The translations under genes were made by a program, and so were the position numbers. Below the pieces are notes generated by a model. The model worked only from the letters and a program-made list of their open reading frames with translations. It was not told the origin of the DNA and did no database searches. This document shows positions 9,119-17,644 of a stretch of 64,000 nucleotides of DNA, piece after piece (position 1 is the stretch's first letter; each line of letters begins with the position of its first letter). The DNA lies in the NCBI RefSeq assembly GCF_005671395.1, contig NZ_CP040428.1:558001-622000 (forward strand), written 5' to 3'. The DNA is from Jejubacter calystegiae (GTDB taxonomy: Bacteria; Pseudomonadota; Gammaproteobacteria; Enterobacterales; Enterobacteriaceae).

Positions 9119-9922
9119 TCAGCGCGACGGCGTTGCTCCCATTGATAGCGTCAGACGAATAATAGCCGCAGCCTTCTCTGGCGGTAGCGCCAGTACCTGA
9201 CGCCAGAGTGCCAGCACCATATCGCACACCAGCGTCTCTTTACCCTGAGCCTGCTGTGGCGCCGCCATCAGCGCAATATCCTGACCGTACAGTTGCTGCA
9301 TGTGCTTAACGACCGGCTCCAGCGCAGCGCGTGCCTGTTCGCGCTCCTGTTCGCTAACCTTATGCCGCCCCGCTCCCCTGGCGGCCCGCATCATTCGGGC
9401 ATCGACCTCGAAACGGTACTGCATTTGTTCAGGTGTCAGGTACTGCGTTACATCAATGCCACCTTTCACCCCCGGAAACTGATAGCGAAAGCAGGCGTCG
9501 CCGCTGACCTTCTGAATCTGCGCCGTTTGCTCAATACTGGCGCGCATCCACGCCACCACATTGTCGTCCGGCGCCTCCTGTAAACGCTGCGACATAAGCG
9601 TATTGAACTGCGGCTGTAGCAGATCGATAATTCGCTGCTGCGACTCTCCGGCCTGTTCCAGCTCCTGCGCCCGCCGGTTCAGTTGGCTGTAGAGCGCCGG
9701 CTCCTGCTCCCGAATCACTCTCCAGACCGGAATATCTTCCAGCGCCATCTGCGATCCGGCATCGGGTTTACCTGAACGAGCCGAAATCGTCAGCAGCGCG
9801 ATAACAATACCCGCAAGCGCTATCGCCACCGCAATGCCCCGACGCTGCCGACGCCAGAACAGCGCAGCCAGGGCAACAACCAGCACCAGCCAGGCGATAA
9901 ATACAGGGATCGTCCAGTTCAT
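9119..9922 (-). CDS. Unrecognised membrane-anchored protein, 267 aa
   Basis: I do not recognise this protein. Two hydrophobic helices (about residues 3-22 and 29-46) are separated by the basic loop RRQRRG. By the positive-inside rule both termini would face the periplasm, placing the roughly 220-residue soluble part there. That part is mostly helical and rich in Gln, Glu and Arg, and has two cysteines, one in DACFRYQFPG near residue 143 and one in LVCDMVLALW near 233, which could form a disulfide. The ATG has a strong site (GAGGAG, six bases upstream) and lies 24 bases after miaE, so it probably ends a rraB-miaE-orf operon. Composition resembles its neighbours; it looks like an intact, expressed gene of unknown function. 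Confidence 0.8.
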   Translation of the reverse strand: MNWTIPVFIAWLVLVVALAALFWRRQRRGIAVAIALAGIVIALLTISARSGKPDAGSQMALEDIPVWRVIREQEPALYSQLNRRAQELEQAGESQQRIIDLLQPQFNTLMSQRLQEAPDDNVVAWMRASIEQTAQIQKVSGDACFRYQFPGVKGGIDVTQYLTPEQMQYRFEVDARMMRAARGAGRHKVSEQEREQARAALEPVVKHMQQLYGQDIALMAAPQQAQGKETLVCDMVLALWRQVLALPPEKAAAIIRLTLSMGATPSR

Positions 9923-9946
9923 CCTTTTCTCCTCAGGATTCAGATA

Positions 9947-10705
9947 TTACAGCGGAACACCGCTGTGAAAGCGAAACTCGTCGTCAGGATCCAGAATCAG
10001 TTGCGCTTCCAGCTCGCCAAAATCACGCACCCTGGCGTCGATATCCTGGGGCGCGATCAGACGAGCCAGCGCCAGATAATCCTGGTAATGGCGCGCTTCC
10101 GAGCGCAGCAGCGACAGGTAAAACTTACCCAAATCGTCATCCAGATACGGTGCCAGAGCGGCAAAACGCTCGCAGGAGCGCGCCTCGATATAGGCGCCGC
10201 AAATCAGCTTATCGACCAGGGTCGCCGGTTCCCAGGTGCGCAGTCCTTTCAGCAGACCGCGGGCATAGCGGCTGGCGCTGACTTTCACGTAGGGAATCTC
10301 GCGGGCGAGCATCACTTCACGCACCTGCCAGAAGTGGTGTAGCTCCTCTTTGATGAGTAACACCATGCTGTCGATAAGCGCGCGGCCCCAGGGATCGTCA
10401 GTGTGGGGCATCTCACTTTTACCAATACGCCGGTGCAGCGCTACAAAGTCCGGCTCCGGTCCGTCGCGAAAAGTGAAGGCTTCATAGGGTTCCAGCCAGG
10501 CGAGCAACGCTTCTGCGCCGCGCTTATCCGCTACGTATTTGCGGATCAGCAACATCGCGGTCTGGGCCGCTTTCAGCTCGCAAATCATATGGTCGGTGAG
10601 CAGTAACGGCAGGTTAGCCGGATCTCGCGCCCGATCGATCCAGGCCTGTGGCGTCCGGCACGGCAAGAAGTCGAGCACCGGCGCGATAAGTTGTGGGTCA
10701 ACCAT
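9947..10705 (-). CDS. miaE: MiaE, tRNA 2-methylthio-N6-isopentenyladenosine-37 hydroxylase
   Basis: MiaE is a non-haem diiron mono-oxygenase that hydroxylates ms2i6A37 to ms2io6A37 in tRNAs reading U-starting codons, using O2. The 252 residues match Salmonella MiaE. The ferritin-like diiron ligands are visible as paired E-x2-H type motifs in KEELHHFWQV and SEARHYQDYL, plus EARSCERFAAL between them. The open frame reaches 10855, but homology begins at the ATG at 10705, preceded by AGGAC. E. coli K-12 lacks this gene while Salmonella, Klebsiella and others have it. It lies 52 bases downstream of rraB on the same strand. Confidence 0.93.
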   Translation of the reverse strand: MVDPQLIAPVLDFLPCRTPQAWIDRARDPANLPLLLTDHMICELKAAQTAMLLIRKYVADKRGAEALLAWLEPYEAFTFRDGPEPDFVALHRRIGKSEMPHTDDPWGRALIDSMVLLIKEELHHFWQVREVMLAREIPYVKVSASRYARGLLKGLRTWEPATLVDKLICGAYIEARSCERFAALAPYLDDDLGKFYLSLLRSEARHYQDYLALARLIAPQDIDARVRDFGELEAQLILDPDDEFRFHSGVPL

Positions 10706-10757
10706 GGTGTCAGTCCTGATAACAGTGCGGCGGCACCGGGCCGCCGCAACCTCTTCC

Positions 10758-11177
10758 TTAATGGCGTACGCCGTCATCATCCTCATCAATATAGTCGCCG
10801 CCGTCGCCATCCGGCTCGCCGTTCGGATCTTCGAAATAGGTGCCCCAGCCGTCATACTCCACGCCGAACTTTTCAGCCAGCGTCATCAGTTGCTCCACCT
10901 GGGCATCGATAAGCTCGGCATTGAGCGCGCATTCGCTCAGCGCATCGCAGCAGATGACGGTATCGCCCTCTTCCACTTCCAGCTCTTCAGGATCGGTCAC
11001 TTCATAGCCCAGTTTGAAGATCTCAACGGCCGCCTTTTCCAGAGTTTCAAAGTCATCCGCCGAGAGGTGATGCTCAATGGTGTACAGCGCATCCGGATCG
11101 CTGCCATCCTCAAGGAGTTCTTCAATAATCAGCCGCGTCTCTTCGCGCTGTTCTTCCAGTAGTTCCGGGTTTGCCAT
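10758..11177 (-). CDS. rraB: RraB, regulator of RNase E activity B
   Basis: RraB binds the C-terminal scaffold of RNase E and inhibits degradosome activity on a subset of mRNAs. The 139 residues match E. coli RraB (138 aa): [20 protein letters not shown] at the N-terminus, [11 protein letters not shown] in the middle, and a very acidic C-terminal tail rich in Asp, Gly and Glu. The frame is open upstream to 11288, but the true start is the ATG at 11177, preceded by GAGGACA. It is divergent from argI, whose ARG boxes lie about 100 bases upstream of this start. Confidence 0.95.
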   Translation of the reverse strand: MANPELLEEQREETRLIIEELLEDGSDPDALYTIEHHLSADDFETLEKAAVEIFKLGYEVTDPEELEVEEGDTVICCDALSECALNAELIDAQVEQLMTLAEKFGVEYDGWGTYFEDPNGEPDGDGGDYIDEDDDGVRH

Positions 11178-11270
11178 GGATCTGTCCTCAGTGTGTCGGC
11201 AGTTACTGTTATTTTCACACAGCCCTGTGATTGCCTCCACGCTTATGGGAAAAAAAGATTTACCCGGGGG

Positions 11271-11315
11271 TTGAAAATGCATATTCATACTTATAAATTG
11301 AATATTAATTCAATT
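11271..11315 (+). promoter_or_regulatory. argI promoter with paired ARG boxes (ArgR operator)
   Basis: Box 2 (11297-11314) contains TGAATATTAATTCA, matching the ArgR consensus (TGAAT-4-ATTCA) at all ten arm positions, with arms extending to AATTGAAT/ATTCAATT at 11296-11315. Box 1 (11276-11293) is weaker (TGCAT and ATACT, 7 of 10) and lies three bases upstream, the spacing seen in E. coli arg operators. A possible -35 TTGAAA (11271-11276) and a -10 near 11292-11299 (TATAAA/TAAATT) overlap the boxes, so ArgR-arginine should occlude RNA polymerase. Confidence 0.85.
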
Positions 11316-11343
11316 GATGGCATGGTGCCATGCGAGGTGAAAG

Positions 11344-12348
11344 ATGACCTTTTATAAGAAGAATTTCCTTAGATTACTTGATTTTAGTTCAACAGAAATC
11401 GATGAACTCGTCACTCTTGCCGCCCAACTAAAAGGTGCAAAAAAACAGGCAACCGAAATTCAGCATCTTAAAGGCAAAAATATCGCGCTCATCTTCGAAA
11501 AAGACTCGACCCGTACCCGATGCTCTTTCGAAGTTGCCGCATATGATCAGGGCGCCCGCGTAACCTATCTGGGCCCGAGCGGCAGCCAGATCGGCAATAA
11601 GGAGTCCATTAAAGATACCGCCCGGGTGCTGGGCCGTATGTACGATGGCATTCAGTATCGCGGCTACGGACAGGGCGTCGTTGAAACTCTTGCACAATAT
11701 GCAGGCGTGCCAGTGTGGAACGGTCTGACCGACGAATTTCATCCCACCCAGTTGCTGGCAGATCTGCTTACCATGCAGGAGCACCTGCCGGAGAAGCGCT
11801 TTAACCAGATGTCGATGGCCTATCTGGGCGACGCCCGCAACAATATGGGTAACTCCATGATGGAAGCGGCGGCGTTAACGGGTCTGGATCTGCGCCTGGT
11901 GGCGCCCAAAGCCTGCTGGCCGGAGGAAAAACTGGTTCAGGAGTGCCAGGCGCTGGCAAGTCAGACCGGCGGCAGTATTACGCTGACGGAAGATATCGGC
12001 GCTGGCGTTAACGGCGTGGACTTTATCTATACCGATGTCTGGGTCTCTATGGGCGAGCCGAAAGAGAAGTGGGCGGAACGTATCGCGCTACTGAAACCGT
12101 ACCAGGTAAACGGAGAAGTGCTGATGCTGTCCGGCAATCCGCAGGTCAAATTCCTGCACTGTCTGCCCGCATTCCACGACGATCAAACCGTGGTCGGCCA
12201 GCAGATGGCCCAGGAGTTCGGGCTGCACGGCGGTATGGAGGTGACCGATGAAGTGTTCGAATCCGAGCACAGCATCGTCTTCGATCAGGCGGAAAACCGT
12301 CTGCATACCATTAAGGCCGTAATGGTCGCCACGCTGTCACAGCAGTAG
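11344..12348 (+). CDS. argI: ArgI, ornithine carbamoyltransferase
   Basis: ArgI makes citrulline from ornithine and carbamoyl phosphate in arginine synthesis, acting as a cytoplasmic trimer. The 334 residues match the E. coli enzyme. The carbamoyl-phosphate loop STRTR lies at residues 55-59, the family HPTQ motif near 133, and the ornithine-binding Cys in [10 protein letters not shown] near 273. The first 40 or so codons are AT-rich, use rare codons such as AGA and TTA, and encode a more divergent N-terminus than the rest. The gene stands alone, with ARG boxes upstream and a hairpin after its stop. Confidence 0.97.
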   Translation: MTFYKKNFLRLLDFSSTEIDELVTLAAQLKGAKKQATEIQHLKGKNIALIFEKDSTRTRCSFEVAAYDQGARVTYLGPSGSQIGNKESIKDTARVLGRMYDGIQYRGYGQGVVETLAQYAGVPVWNGLTDEFHPTQLLADLLTMQEHLPEKRFNQMSMAYLGDARNNMGNSMMEAAALTGLDLRLVAPKACWPEEKLVQECQALASQTGGSITLTEDIGAGVNGVDFIYTDVWVSMGEPKEKWAERIALLKPYQVNGEVLMLSGNPQVKFLHCLPAFHDDQTVVGQQMAQEFGLHGGMEVTDEVFESEHSIVFDQAENRLHTIKAVMVATLSQQ

Positions 12349-12355
12349 TGGCAGC

Positions 12356-12379
12356 CCCCTCCCGCGGCGGCGGGAGGGG
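12356..12379 (+). terminator. Hairpin after argI
   Basis: CCCCTCCCG (12356-12364) pairs perfectly with CGGGAGGGG (12371-12379) around six bases. No T-run follows on +, so it may act as a 3' stabiliser or as a bidirectional end between convergent argI and tabA. Confidence 0.6.
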
Positions 12380-12389
12380 AAGCAAGGCG

Positions 12390-12857
<468 letters not shown>

Positions 12858-12990
12858 TCAAAACAACGTTTCATATTTCACGTTATACACCCGGCGATAC
12901 TGCCATACTACCAATAGCCCCATAAAATATGCGCCAGCTCACCTCTGCAGGCGCAATCGATTACTGGCGCAAAAAATGTGCTTATTTTCC

Positions 12991-13018
12991 TTGATACGTC
13001 GAAAAACACGGGTATAAT
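12991..13018 (+). promoter_or_regulatory. pyrL-pyrBI promoter
   Basis: A -35 TTGATA (12991-12996) and a perfect -10 TATAAT (13013-13018) are separated by 16 bases, about 25 bases before the pyrL start. An initial T-run after the likely start point (TTTTGCC) fits the UTP-sensitive reiterative initiation known at E. coli pyrBI. Confidence 0.8.
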
Positions 13019-13043
13019 TTCGGGCGTTTTGCCGGGAGGAAAT

Positions 13044-13154
13044 ATGGTTCAGCTAACTGAGCATCGTGATTTACACCAGCGCCTGACTGCAGGCGTGGCG
13101 CACGCTTTTTTTCTTCCGCATCATTTACCGATTATCAAAAAGCCCCTCGTTTGA
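13044..13154 (+). CDS. pyrL: pyrBI leader peptide PyrL
   Basis: This 36-codon frame starts at ATG 13044 behind GGGAGGAA and ends with a TGA inside the attenuator hairpin. The amino-acid sequence differs from E. coli PyrL, but the logic is kept: a T-rich run encoding Ala-Phe-Phe-Leu (13104-13115) lies shortly before the terminator. When UTP is scarce RNA polymerase pauses on the T-tract, the ribosome catches up, translates to the stop and disrupts the terminator, allowing pyrBI expression. With ample UTP transcription stops. Confidence 0.88.
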   Translation: MVQLTEHRDLHQRLTAGVAHAFFLPHHLPIIKKPLV

Positions 13155-13168
13155 GGGGCTTTTTTTTG
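13137..13168 (+). terminator. pyrBI attenuator
   Basis: AGCCCCTC (13141-13148) pairs with GAGGGGCT (13153-13160) around GTTT, followed by a run of T. The pyrL stop codon lies in the stem, as required for coupling of translation to antitermination. Confidence 0.92.
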
Positions 13169-13206
13169 CCCGATACGCGCCGGGGCGTCGAAAACAGGAG
13201 AGAACG

Positions 13207-14139
13207 ATGGCTAATCCGCTCTATCAGAAACATATTATTTCCATCAACGACCTCAGCCGCGAGGAGCTGGAGCTGGTGCTGGACACCGCCGCAAGCCTGA
13301 AGGCTCACCCACAGCCGGAACTGCTGAAGCATAAAATGATCGCCAGTTGCTTCTTTGAAGCCTCCACCCGTACCCGCCTCTCCTTTGAAACCGCCATTCA
13401 GCGCCTGGGCGCATCGGTCGTTGGCTTTTCCGACAGTAGCAACACCTCGCTGGGAAAGAAGGGAGAGACCCTGGCCGATACCATTTCGGTTATCAGCACC
13501 TATGTCGACGCCATTGTGATGCGTCACCCCCAGGAGGGCGCCGCGCGTCTGGCCACCGAGTTTTCCGGGGCGGTACCCGTGCTGAACGCCGGTGACGGCG
13601 CTAACCAGCATCCGACCCAGACGCTGCTGGATCTGTTTACCATCCGTGAAACCCAGGGTCGGCTGGAGAACCTGAATATCGCCATGGTGGGCGATCTGAA
13701 ATACGGGCGCACCGTGCACTCTCTGGCCCAGGCGCTGGCGAAATTCAACGGTAACCGTTTCTACTTTATTGCGCCGGATGCCCTGGCGATGCCGCAGTAC
13801 ATCCTCGATATGCTCGACGAGAAAGGCATTACCTGGAGCCTGCACGGCAGCATTGATGAAGTGATGGCTCAGACGGATATTCTGTATATGACCCGGGTAC
13901 AGAAAGAGAGACTGGATCCGTCAGAATACGCCAGTGTGAAGGCGCAGTTTGTTCTACGCGCCGCCGATCTGGAAGGCGCTCGCGCCAATATGAAGGTACT
14001 GCACCCGCTGCCCAGAGTGGACGAAATCACCACCGATGTCGACCGCACGCCCCATGCCTGGTATTTCCAGCAGGCCGGGAACGGCATCTATGCGCGCCAG
14101 GCGCTGCTGGCGCTGGTACTGACTCAGGATTTGGCTTAA
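13207..14139 (+). CDS. pyrB: PyrB, aspartate carbamoyltransferase catalytic chain
   Basis: PyrB condenses carbamoyl phosphate with aspartate, the committed step of pyrimidine synthesis. Two catalytic trimers assemble with three PyrI dimers. The 310 residues match E. coli PyrB (311). The carbamoyl-phosphate loop STRTRLSF is at residues 53-60, the mobile 80s loop [15 protein letters not shown] follows, and HPTQTLLD and HPLPRVDEI are present. It lies 52 bases after the leader stop and 16 bases before pyrI, in one operon. argI, a paralogous transcarbamylase, is close by, as in E. coli. Confidence 0.98.
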   Translation: MANPLYQKHIISINDLSREELELVLDTAASLKAHPQPELLKHKMIASCFFEASTRTRLSFETAIQRLGASVVGFSDSSNTSLGKKGETLADTISVISTYVDAIVMRHPQEGAARLATEFSGAVPVLNAGDGANQHPTQTLLDLFTIRETQGRLENLNIAMVGDLKYGRTVHSLAQALAKFNGNRFYFIAPDALAMPQYILDMLDEKGITWSLHGSIDEVMAQTDILYMTRVQKERLDPSEYASVKAQFVLRAADLEGARANMKVLHPLPRVDEITTDVDRTPHAWYFQQAGNGIYARQALLALVLTQDLA

Positions 14140-14155
14140 GTAAAGGGGAAGCAAA

Positions 14156-14617
14156 ATGACACAGGATAATAAACTGCAGGTTGAGGCGATTAAGCGCGGC
14201 ACGGTGATCGATCATATTCCGGCCCGGGTGGGCTTTCGCCTGCTGACGCTGTTCCGTCTGACCGAAACCGACCAGCGTATTACCATTGGCCTGAACCTTC
14301 CCTCCGGCGAGCTGGGTCGCAAGGATCTGATTAAAATTGAGAATACTTTTCTGACCGATGAGCAGGTGAATCAGCTCGCCATCTATGCCCCTCAGGCCAC
14401 CGTTAACCGTATCGACAATTATGAGGTGGTGGGTAAGAGCCGTCCGGCGCTGCCGGAGCGGATTGAAAACGTGCTGGTGTGCCCGAACAGCAACTGCATC
14501 AGCCGCAATGAACCGGTCGCCACCAGCTTTACGGTGAAAAAGCGCCAACAGGATATTGCACTGAAATGCAAATACTGTGAGAAAGAGTTCTCACACCAGG
14601 TGGTTCTGGCCGGGTAA
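14156..14617 (+). CDS. pyrI: PyrI, aspartate carbamoyltransferase regulatory chain
   Basis: PyrI binds ATP, CTP and UTP and transmits allosteric control to PyrB. The 153 residues match the E. coli chain. The allosteric N-terminal domain starts at [17 protein letters not shown]. The C-terminal zinc domain keeps all four ligands: Cys109 and Cys114 (CPNSNC) and Cys138 and Cys141 (CKYC). The ATG is preceded by AAGGGGAAG. The terminator before ridA marks the end of the pyrLBI unit. Confidence 0.98.
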   Translation: MTQDNKLQVEAIKRGTVIDHIPARVGFRLLTLFRLTETDQRITIGLNLPSGELGRKDLIKIENTFLTDEQVNQLAIYAPQATVNRIDNYEVVGKSRPALPERIENVLVCPNSNCISRNEPVATSFTVKKRQQDIALKCKYCEKEFSHQVVLAG

Positions 14618-14635
14618 GGTGATGGAAATAAAAGC

Positions 14636-14661
14636 AAGGCTCCCTATAATGGGGGAGCCTT
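14636..14661 (+). terminator. Terminator hairpin between pyrI and ridA
   Basis: AAGGCTCCC (14636-14644) pairs with GGGAGCCTT (14653-14661). The loop contains TATAAT, which might instead be a -10 box for ridA; the two roles cannot be separated by eye. Confidence 0.65.
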
Positions 14662-14696
14662 ATGCTAATAACGAACGACTTTTTCAGGAGAGGACT

Positions 14697-15083
14697 ATGT
14701 CTCGCGCAATCAGTACGGAAAATGCACCGGCCGCTATCGGCCCCTATGTTCAGGGCGTTGACCTGGGCAGCATGATCATTACCTCCGGTCAGATCCCTGT
14801 AGATCCAAAAACCGGCGGCGTATCAGAAGATGTAGCAGCACAAACCCGCCAGTCGCTGGAAAATGTCAAAGCGGTGGTCGAAGCTTCCGGTCTGAAAGCG
14901 AGTGATATTGTGAAAACCACGGTTTTCGTGAAGGATCTGAACGACTTCGCCATCGTTAACGCCGCTTACGAGGCCTTCTTCACTGAAAATGATGCGCCGT
15001 TCCCGGCGCGCTCCTGCGTGGAAGTGGCGCGTCTGCCGAAAGACGTGAAGATCGAGATCGAAGCTATCGCGTTACGCCGCTAA
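14697..15083 (+). CDS. ridA: RidA, reactive enamine/imine deaminase
   Basis: RidA (YjgF/YER057c/UK114 family) hydrolyses 2-aminoacrylate and related enamines made by PLP enzymes such as threonine dehydratase, protecting other PLP enzymes. The 128 residues equal the E. coli length. IGPYVQGVDLGSMIITSGQIP and the family signature around PARSCVEVARLPKD, with the catalytic Arg, are present. The frame is open upstream to 14577, but homology starts at the ATG at 14697, behind GGAGAGGA. Confidence 0.97.
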   Translation: MSRAISTENAPAAIGPYVQGVDLGSMIITSGQIPVDPKTGGVSEDVAAQTRQSLENVKAVVEASGLKASDIVKTTVFVKDLNDFAIVNAAYEAFFTENDAPFPARSCVEVARLPKDVKIEIEAIALRR

Positions 15084-15092
15084 TCGGCGCAT

Positions 15093-15114
15093 GCCGCAGC
15101 CAGACGGCTGCGGC
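15093..15114 (+). terminator. Hairpin after ridA
   Basis: GCCGCAGCC (15093-15101) pairs perfectly with GGCTGCGGC (15106-15114) around AGAC. It lies between convergent ridA and the GH20 gene; the following CTTCC is only weakly T-rich. Confidence 0.6.
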
Positions 15115-15124
15115 CTTCCATCCG

Positions 15125-17533
15125 TTATTGATTCAGTTCCACGCCAGCACGCAACAGTTTTTCCAGCGGATATACCGCCGCAATCACCAGTTCATCACGC
15201 ACCCGGGCGGCTTCATCCAGTTGACTCTGCCACAGGGCCCGCTCTGCAGCACTGATACGCTCCCGTTTTTCTATCCGTTCGATCATTTTCAGCCCCAATG
15301 CCGCCAGATGCGCCACATCCTCCGCGACCGGTTTAATCGCCCGTAACTGATAGCTTCCTTCCAGCAATGGCAGGAGATCCTGATAGTTATCCTGCCAGCG
15401 GATAAAGAGACGGCGCAGCGCCTGAGCGCTCTCTTTATCCCGGGGATTGGCGATCAGCGCATCCACCCAGCCCTGCACCTGTCGCGTTGTCATACTCTCT
15501 GGCCCCAGCGCATCCGCCAGTCGATTAAGCGGCTCGAACTGGTGGTAGTTTCCGGCCTGGAATTTCAGATGGTTGCGGGTATAGTACTGGGCGGGCTCCA
15601 GCGCCTGAGCCAGAATCTGCAATGGCAAAATATCGGCAGTGCCCGCCAGGCGCATCATCTGACGCTGAGACTGGTCATGCTGCTGCAATCCCACAGAGAT
15701 GGTCGACCAGGCGTCCGTCTGCGCCAGCCGGCGGTACATATTGTCCACATCGTTAACGTCACGGGCAGACCACAGCCGCTCGGCAACCGAAAAAGCCCGC
15801 GGCCAGAGTTTGATATCCATCACCGGCGCTATCACGTTTTCGGCCCAGAGAGCGGCTTCGCCACCGAGAATATTAGCCATTTGCTCCTGTTCAGGAACCA
15901 CCGGCGCCCTCCCTTCGGGTATATCCTCCAGACGTTTACCGCTGGCCGGATAGCGCGTATTCCCCACCAGGAAATATCCGCTCAGCACATTTTCCCGCAG
16001 CGTCAGTACCGGACGCGTTTCGCCCATCCAGGTATCAACGCTAAAGCTCACCTGTCCGTCACCGGGCCAGGTGATATCACGCACGGCACGCCGTGACTTC
16101 CCCTTGAAGTCAATAAAACCCCGCCACGTGCGATTTTCGGCATCGGCAATCAGTGTGAAGCTACCTTCCACCGCACTCCCCTTCAGCCGAGGCATGGTAA
16201 AGGACCAGCTTTGCGCCCTGTCCCCTTTCCGGGGCTTATCGATATCATTAAGACCCTGGGGCAGAACTTCATTACGGTAGTGATAGGCGGTGGCGTGAGG
16301 CTGGTCGAGGTAAAAGCCGGTGGACAAAATGCCCTGATAGCCCGCTCTGGCAATACTACCCAGCGCATCCTGCCCCTGCCAGGACTGAATCAGGCTCCGC
16401 TTAGGCAGAGAGGGATGAAAAATCTCGTCCCAGCCCACCATGCGCCGCTGATGTTTTGCCAGAATGGTCTCCAGCCGCTGGTTAAACCAGGTATGCAGCG
16501 CGTGACTGTCGGCCAACTGGTGCTGACGCATAAAATTCTGGATATCGGGGTTGTTGCGCCACTGGGTATCATCCACCTCATCGCCGCCAATATGCAGATA
16601 GCTGTCCGGGAAGATATCGGCCAGCTCCCCGACCAGGGTATCGATGAACCGGTACGTCTCCTCTTTTGTAGGATCCAGCACCGGCTTTAACACACCCCAT
16701 TCGCGCTCCATCGCATAAGGCCCTGGCGCACTCATCAGTTCGGGATAGGCCACGGCAATGGCCGAGGCATGTCCGGGAACATCAAACTCGGGCACGACGC
16801 GGATTCCCCGTTCAGTGGCATAGCGCACCACTTCCCGCATTTGCGCCTGGGTATAAAACTGACCATCGCTCGCCAGCTGCTGAAGCTTAGGATAGTGGGT
16901 AGAGGCGAAACGCCAGCCCTGATCGTCGGTCAAATGCCAGTGAAACACGTTAAGCTTCGCCGCCGCCATACCGTCGAGCTGGCGCAGAATAGTGCTGACC
17001 GGCATAAAATGACGGGCAGAATCGATTAGCAGTCCGCGCCAGGGAAAGCGCGGCCTGTCTTCGATTTCTATCCAGGGGATAGCCACTCGCTCCGCTCCCG
17101 GACGGATCAACTGCAGCAGCGTCTCCATACCGCGCAGCGCACCAAAGCGCGTGGCGGCATTGAGCTTCACCCCTTCGGCAGTGATACTCAGGTGATAGCT
17201 TTCATCGCTGTCCAACCGGGGTTGGGGGTCCAGTCGTTGGGCGATGGTAACCGTTATGGTCGGGGGCCGGTGGCTGCCGGACTGAGGCTTTAGCTCCCAG
17301 CCAGTCTGTAAGGCAATACGCTGGCGCCAGCGCTCGACAGCGCCTTCCAGATCGTCGCCCCGTATCGCTATCGATACTTCATTATCCAGCGTCAGATAAC
17401 CGGCCTGCGCTGAAAGTTCCACCTTCTGCGGCCAGGGCATCAGAGGCAGATCACCAGCTGGCGCGGCCTGGCCGCAAAAACTCAATGAGAGCGCTCCGGC
17501 CAGTACGGCATAACGCACTGATTTTAGCATCAA
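15125..17533 (-). CDS. Secreted GH20 beta-N-acetylhexosaminidase with inserted domain
   Basis: A signal peptide (MMLKSVRYAVLAGALSLSF, cleavage likely after GQA near residue 23) is followed by the GH20 N-terminal alpha/beta domain (about 27-155) and the catalytic barrel. The barrel carries VFHWHLTDDQGWR near 196-208, PEFDVPGHASA, and HIGGDEVDD with the catalytic pair Asp318-Glu319. These enzymes remove terminal GlcNAc or GalNAc through substrate-assisted catalysis, here probably periplasmic or outer-membrane exposed and acting on chitooligosaccharides or glycans. At about residues 425-545 a roughly 120-residue segment interrupts the barrel before LGGEAALWAE. A helical tail (about 620-802) follows. 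It is monocistronic, 111 bases after mgtA on the same strand. Confidence 0.9.
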   Translation of the reverse strand: MMLKSVRYAVLAGALSLSFCGQAAPAGDLPLMPWPQKVELSAQAGYLTLDNEVSIAIRGDDLEGAVERWRQRIALQTGWELKPQSGSHRPPTITVTIAQRLDPQPRLDSDESYHLSITAEGVKLNAATRFGALRGMETLLQLIRPGAERVAIPWIEIEDRPRFPWRGLLIDSARHFMPVSTILRQLDGMAAAKLNVFHWHLTDDQGWRFASTHYPKLQQLASDGQFYTQAQMREVVRYATERGIRVVPEFDVPGHASAIAVAYPELMSAPGPYAMEREWGVLKPVLDPTKEETYRFIDTLVGELADIFPDSYLHIGGDEVDDTQWRNNPDIQNFMRQHQLADSHALHTWFNQRLETILAKHQRRMVGWDEIFHPSLPKRSLIQSWQGQDALGSIARAGYQGILSTGFYLDQPHATAYHYRNEVLPQGLNDIDKPRKGDRAQSWSFTMPRLKGSAVEGSFTLIADAENRTWRGFIDFKGKSRRAVRDITWPGDGQVSFSVDTWMGETRPVLTLRENVLSGYFLVGNTRYPASGKRLEDIPEGRAPVVPEQEQMANILGGEAALWAENVIAPVMDIKLWPRAFSVAERLWSARDVNDVDNMYRRLAQTDAWSTISVGLQQHDQSQRQMMRLAGTADILPLQILAQALEPAQYYTRNHLKFQAGNYHQFEPLNRLADALGPESMTTRQVQGWVDALIANPRDKESAQALRRLFIRWQDNYQDLLPLLEGSYQLRAIKPVAEDVAHLAALGLKMIERIEKRERISAAERALWQSQLDEAARVRDELVIAAVYPLEKLLRAGVELNQ

Positions 17534-17644
17534 AGATTCCTTCTTTATGATGTCAAATGGTCAACGCATCTGGTATCACGAGAAGAAGATTTGAGCAAAC
17601 CGGGTAACGGGACGCCGTTCACACATCGCCACAATTAAGGCTTA

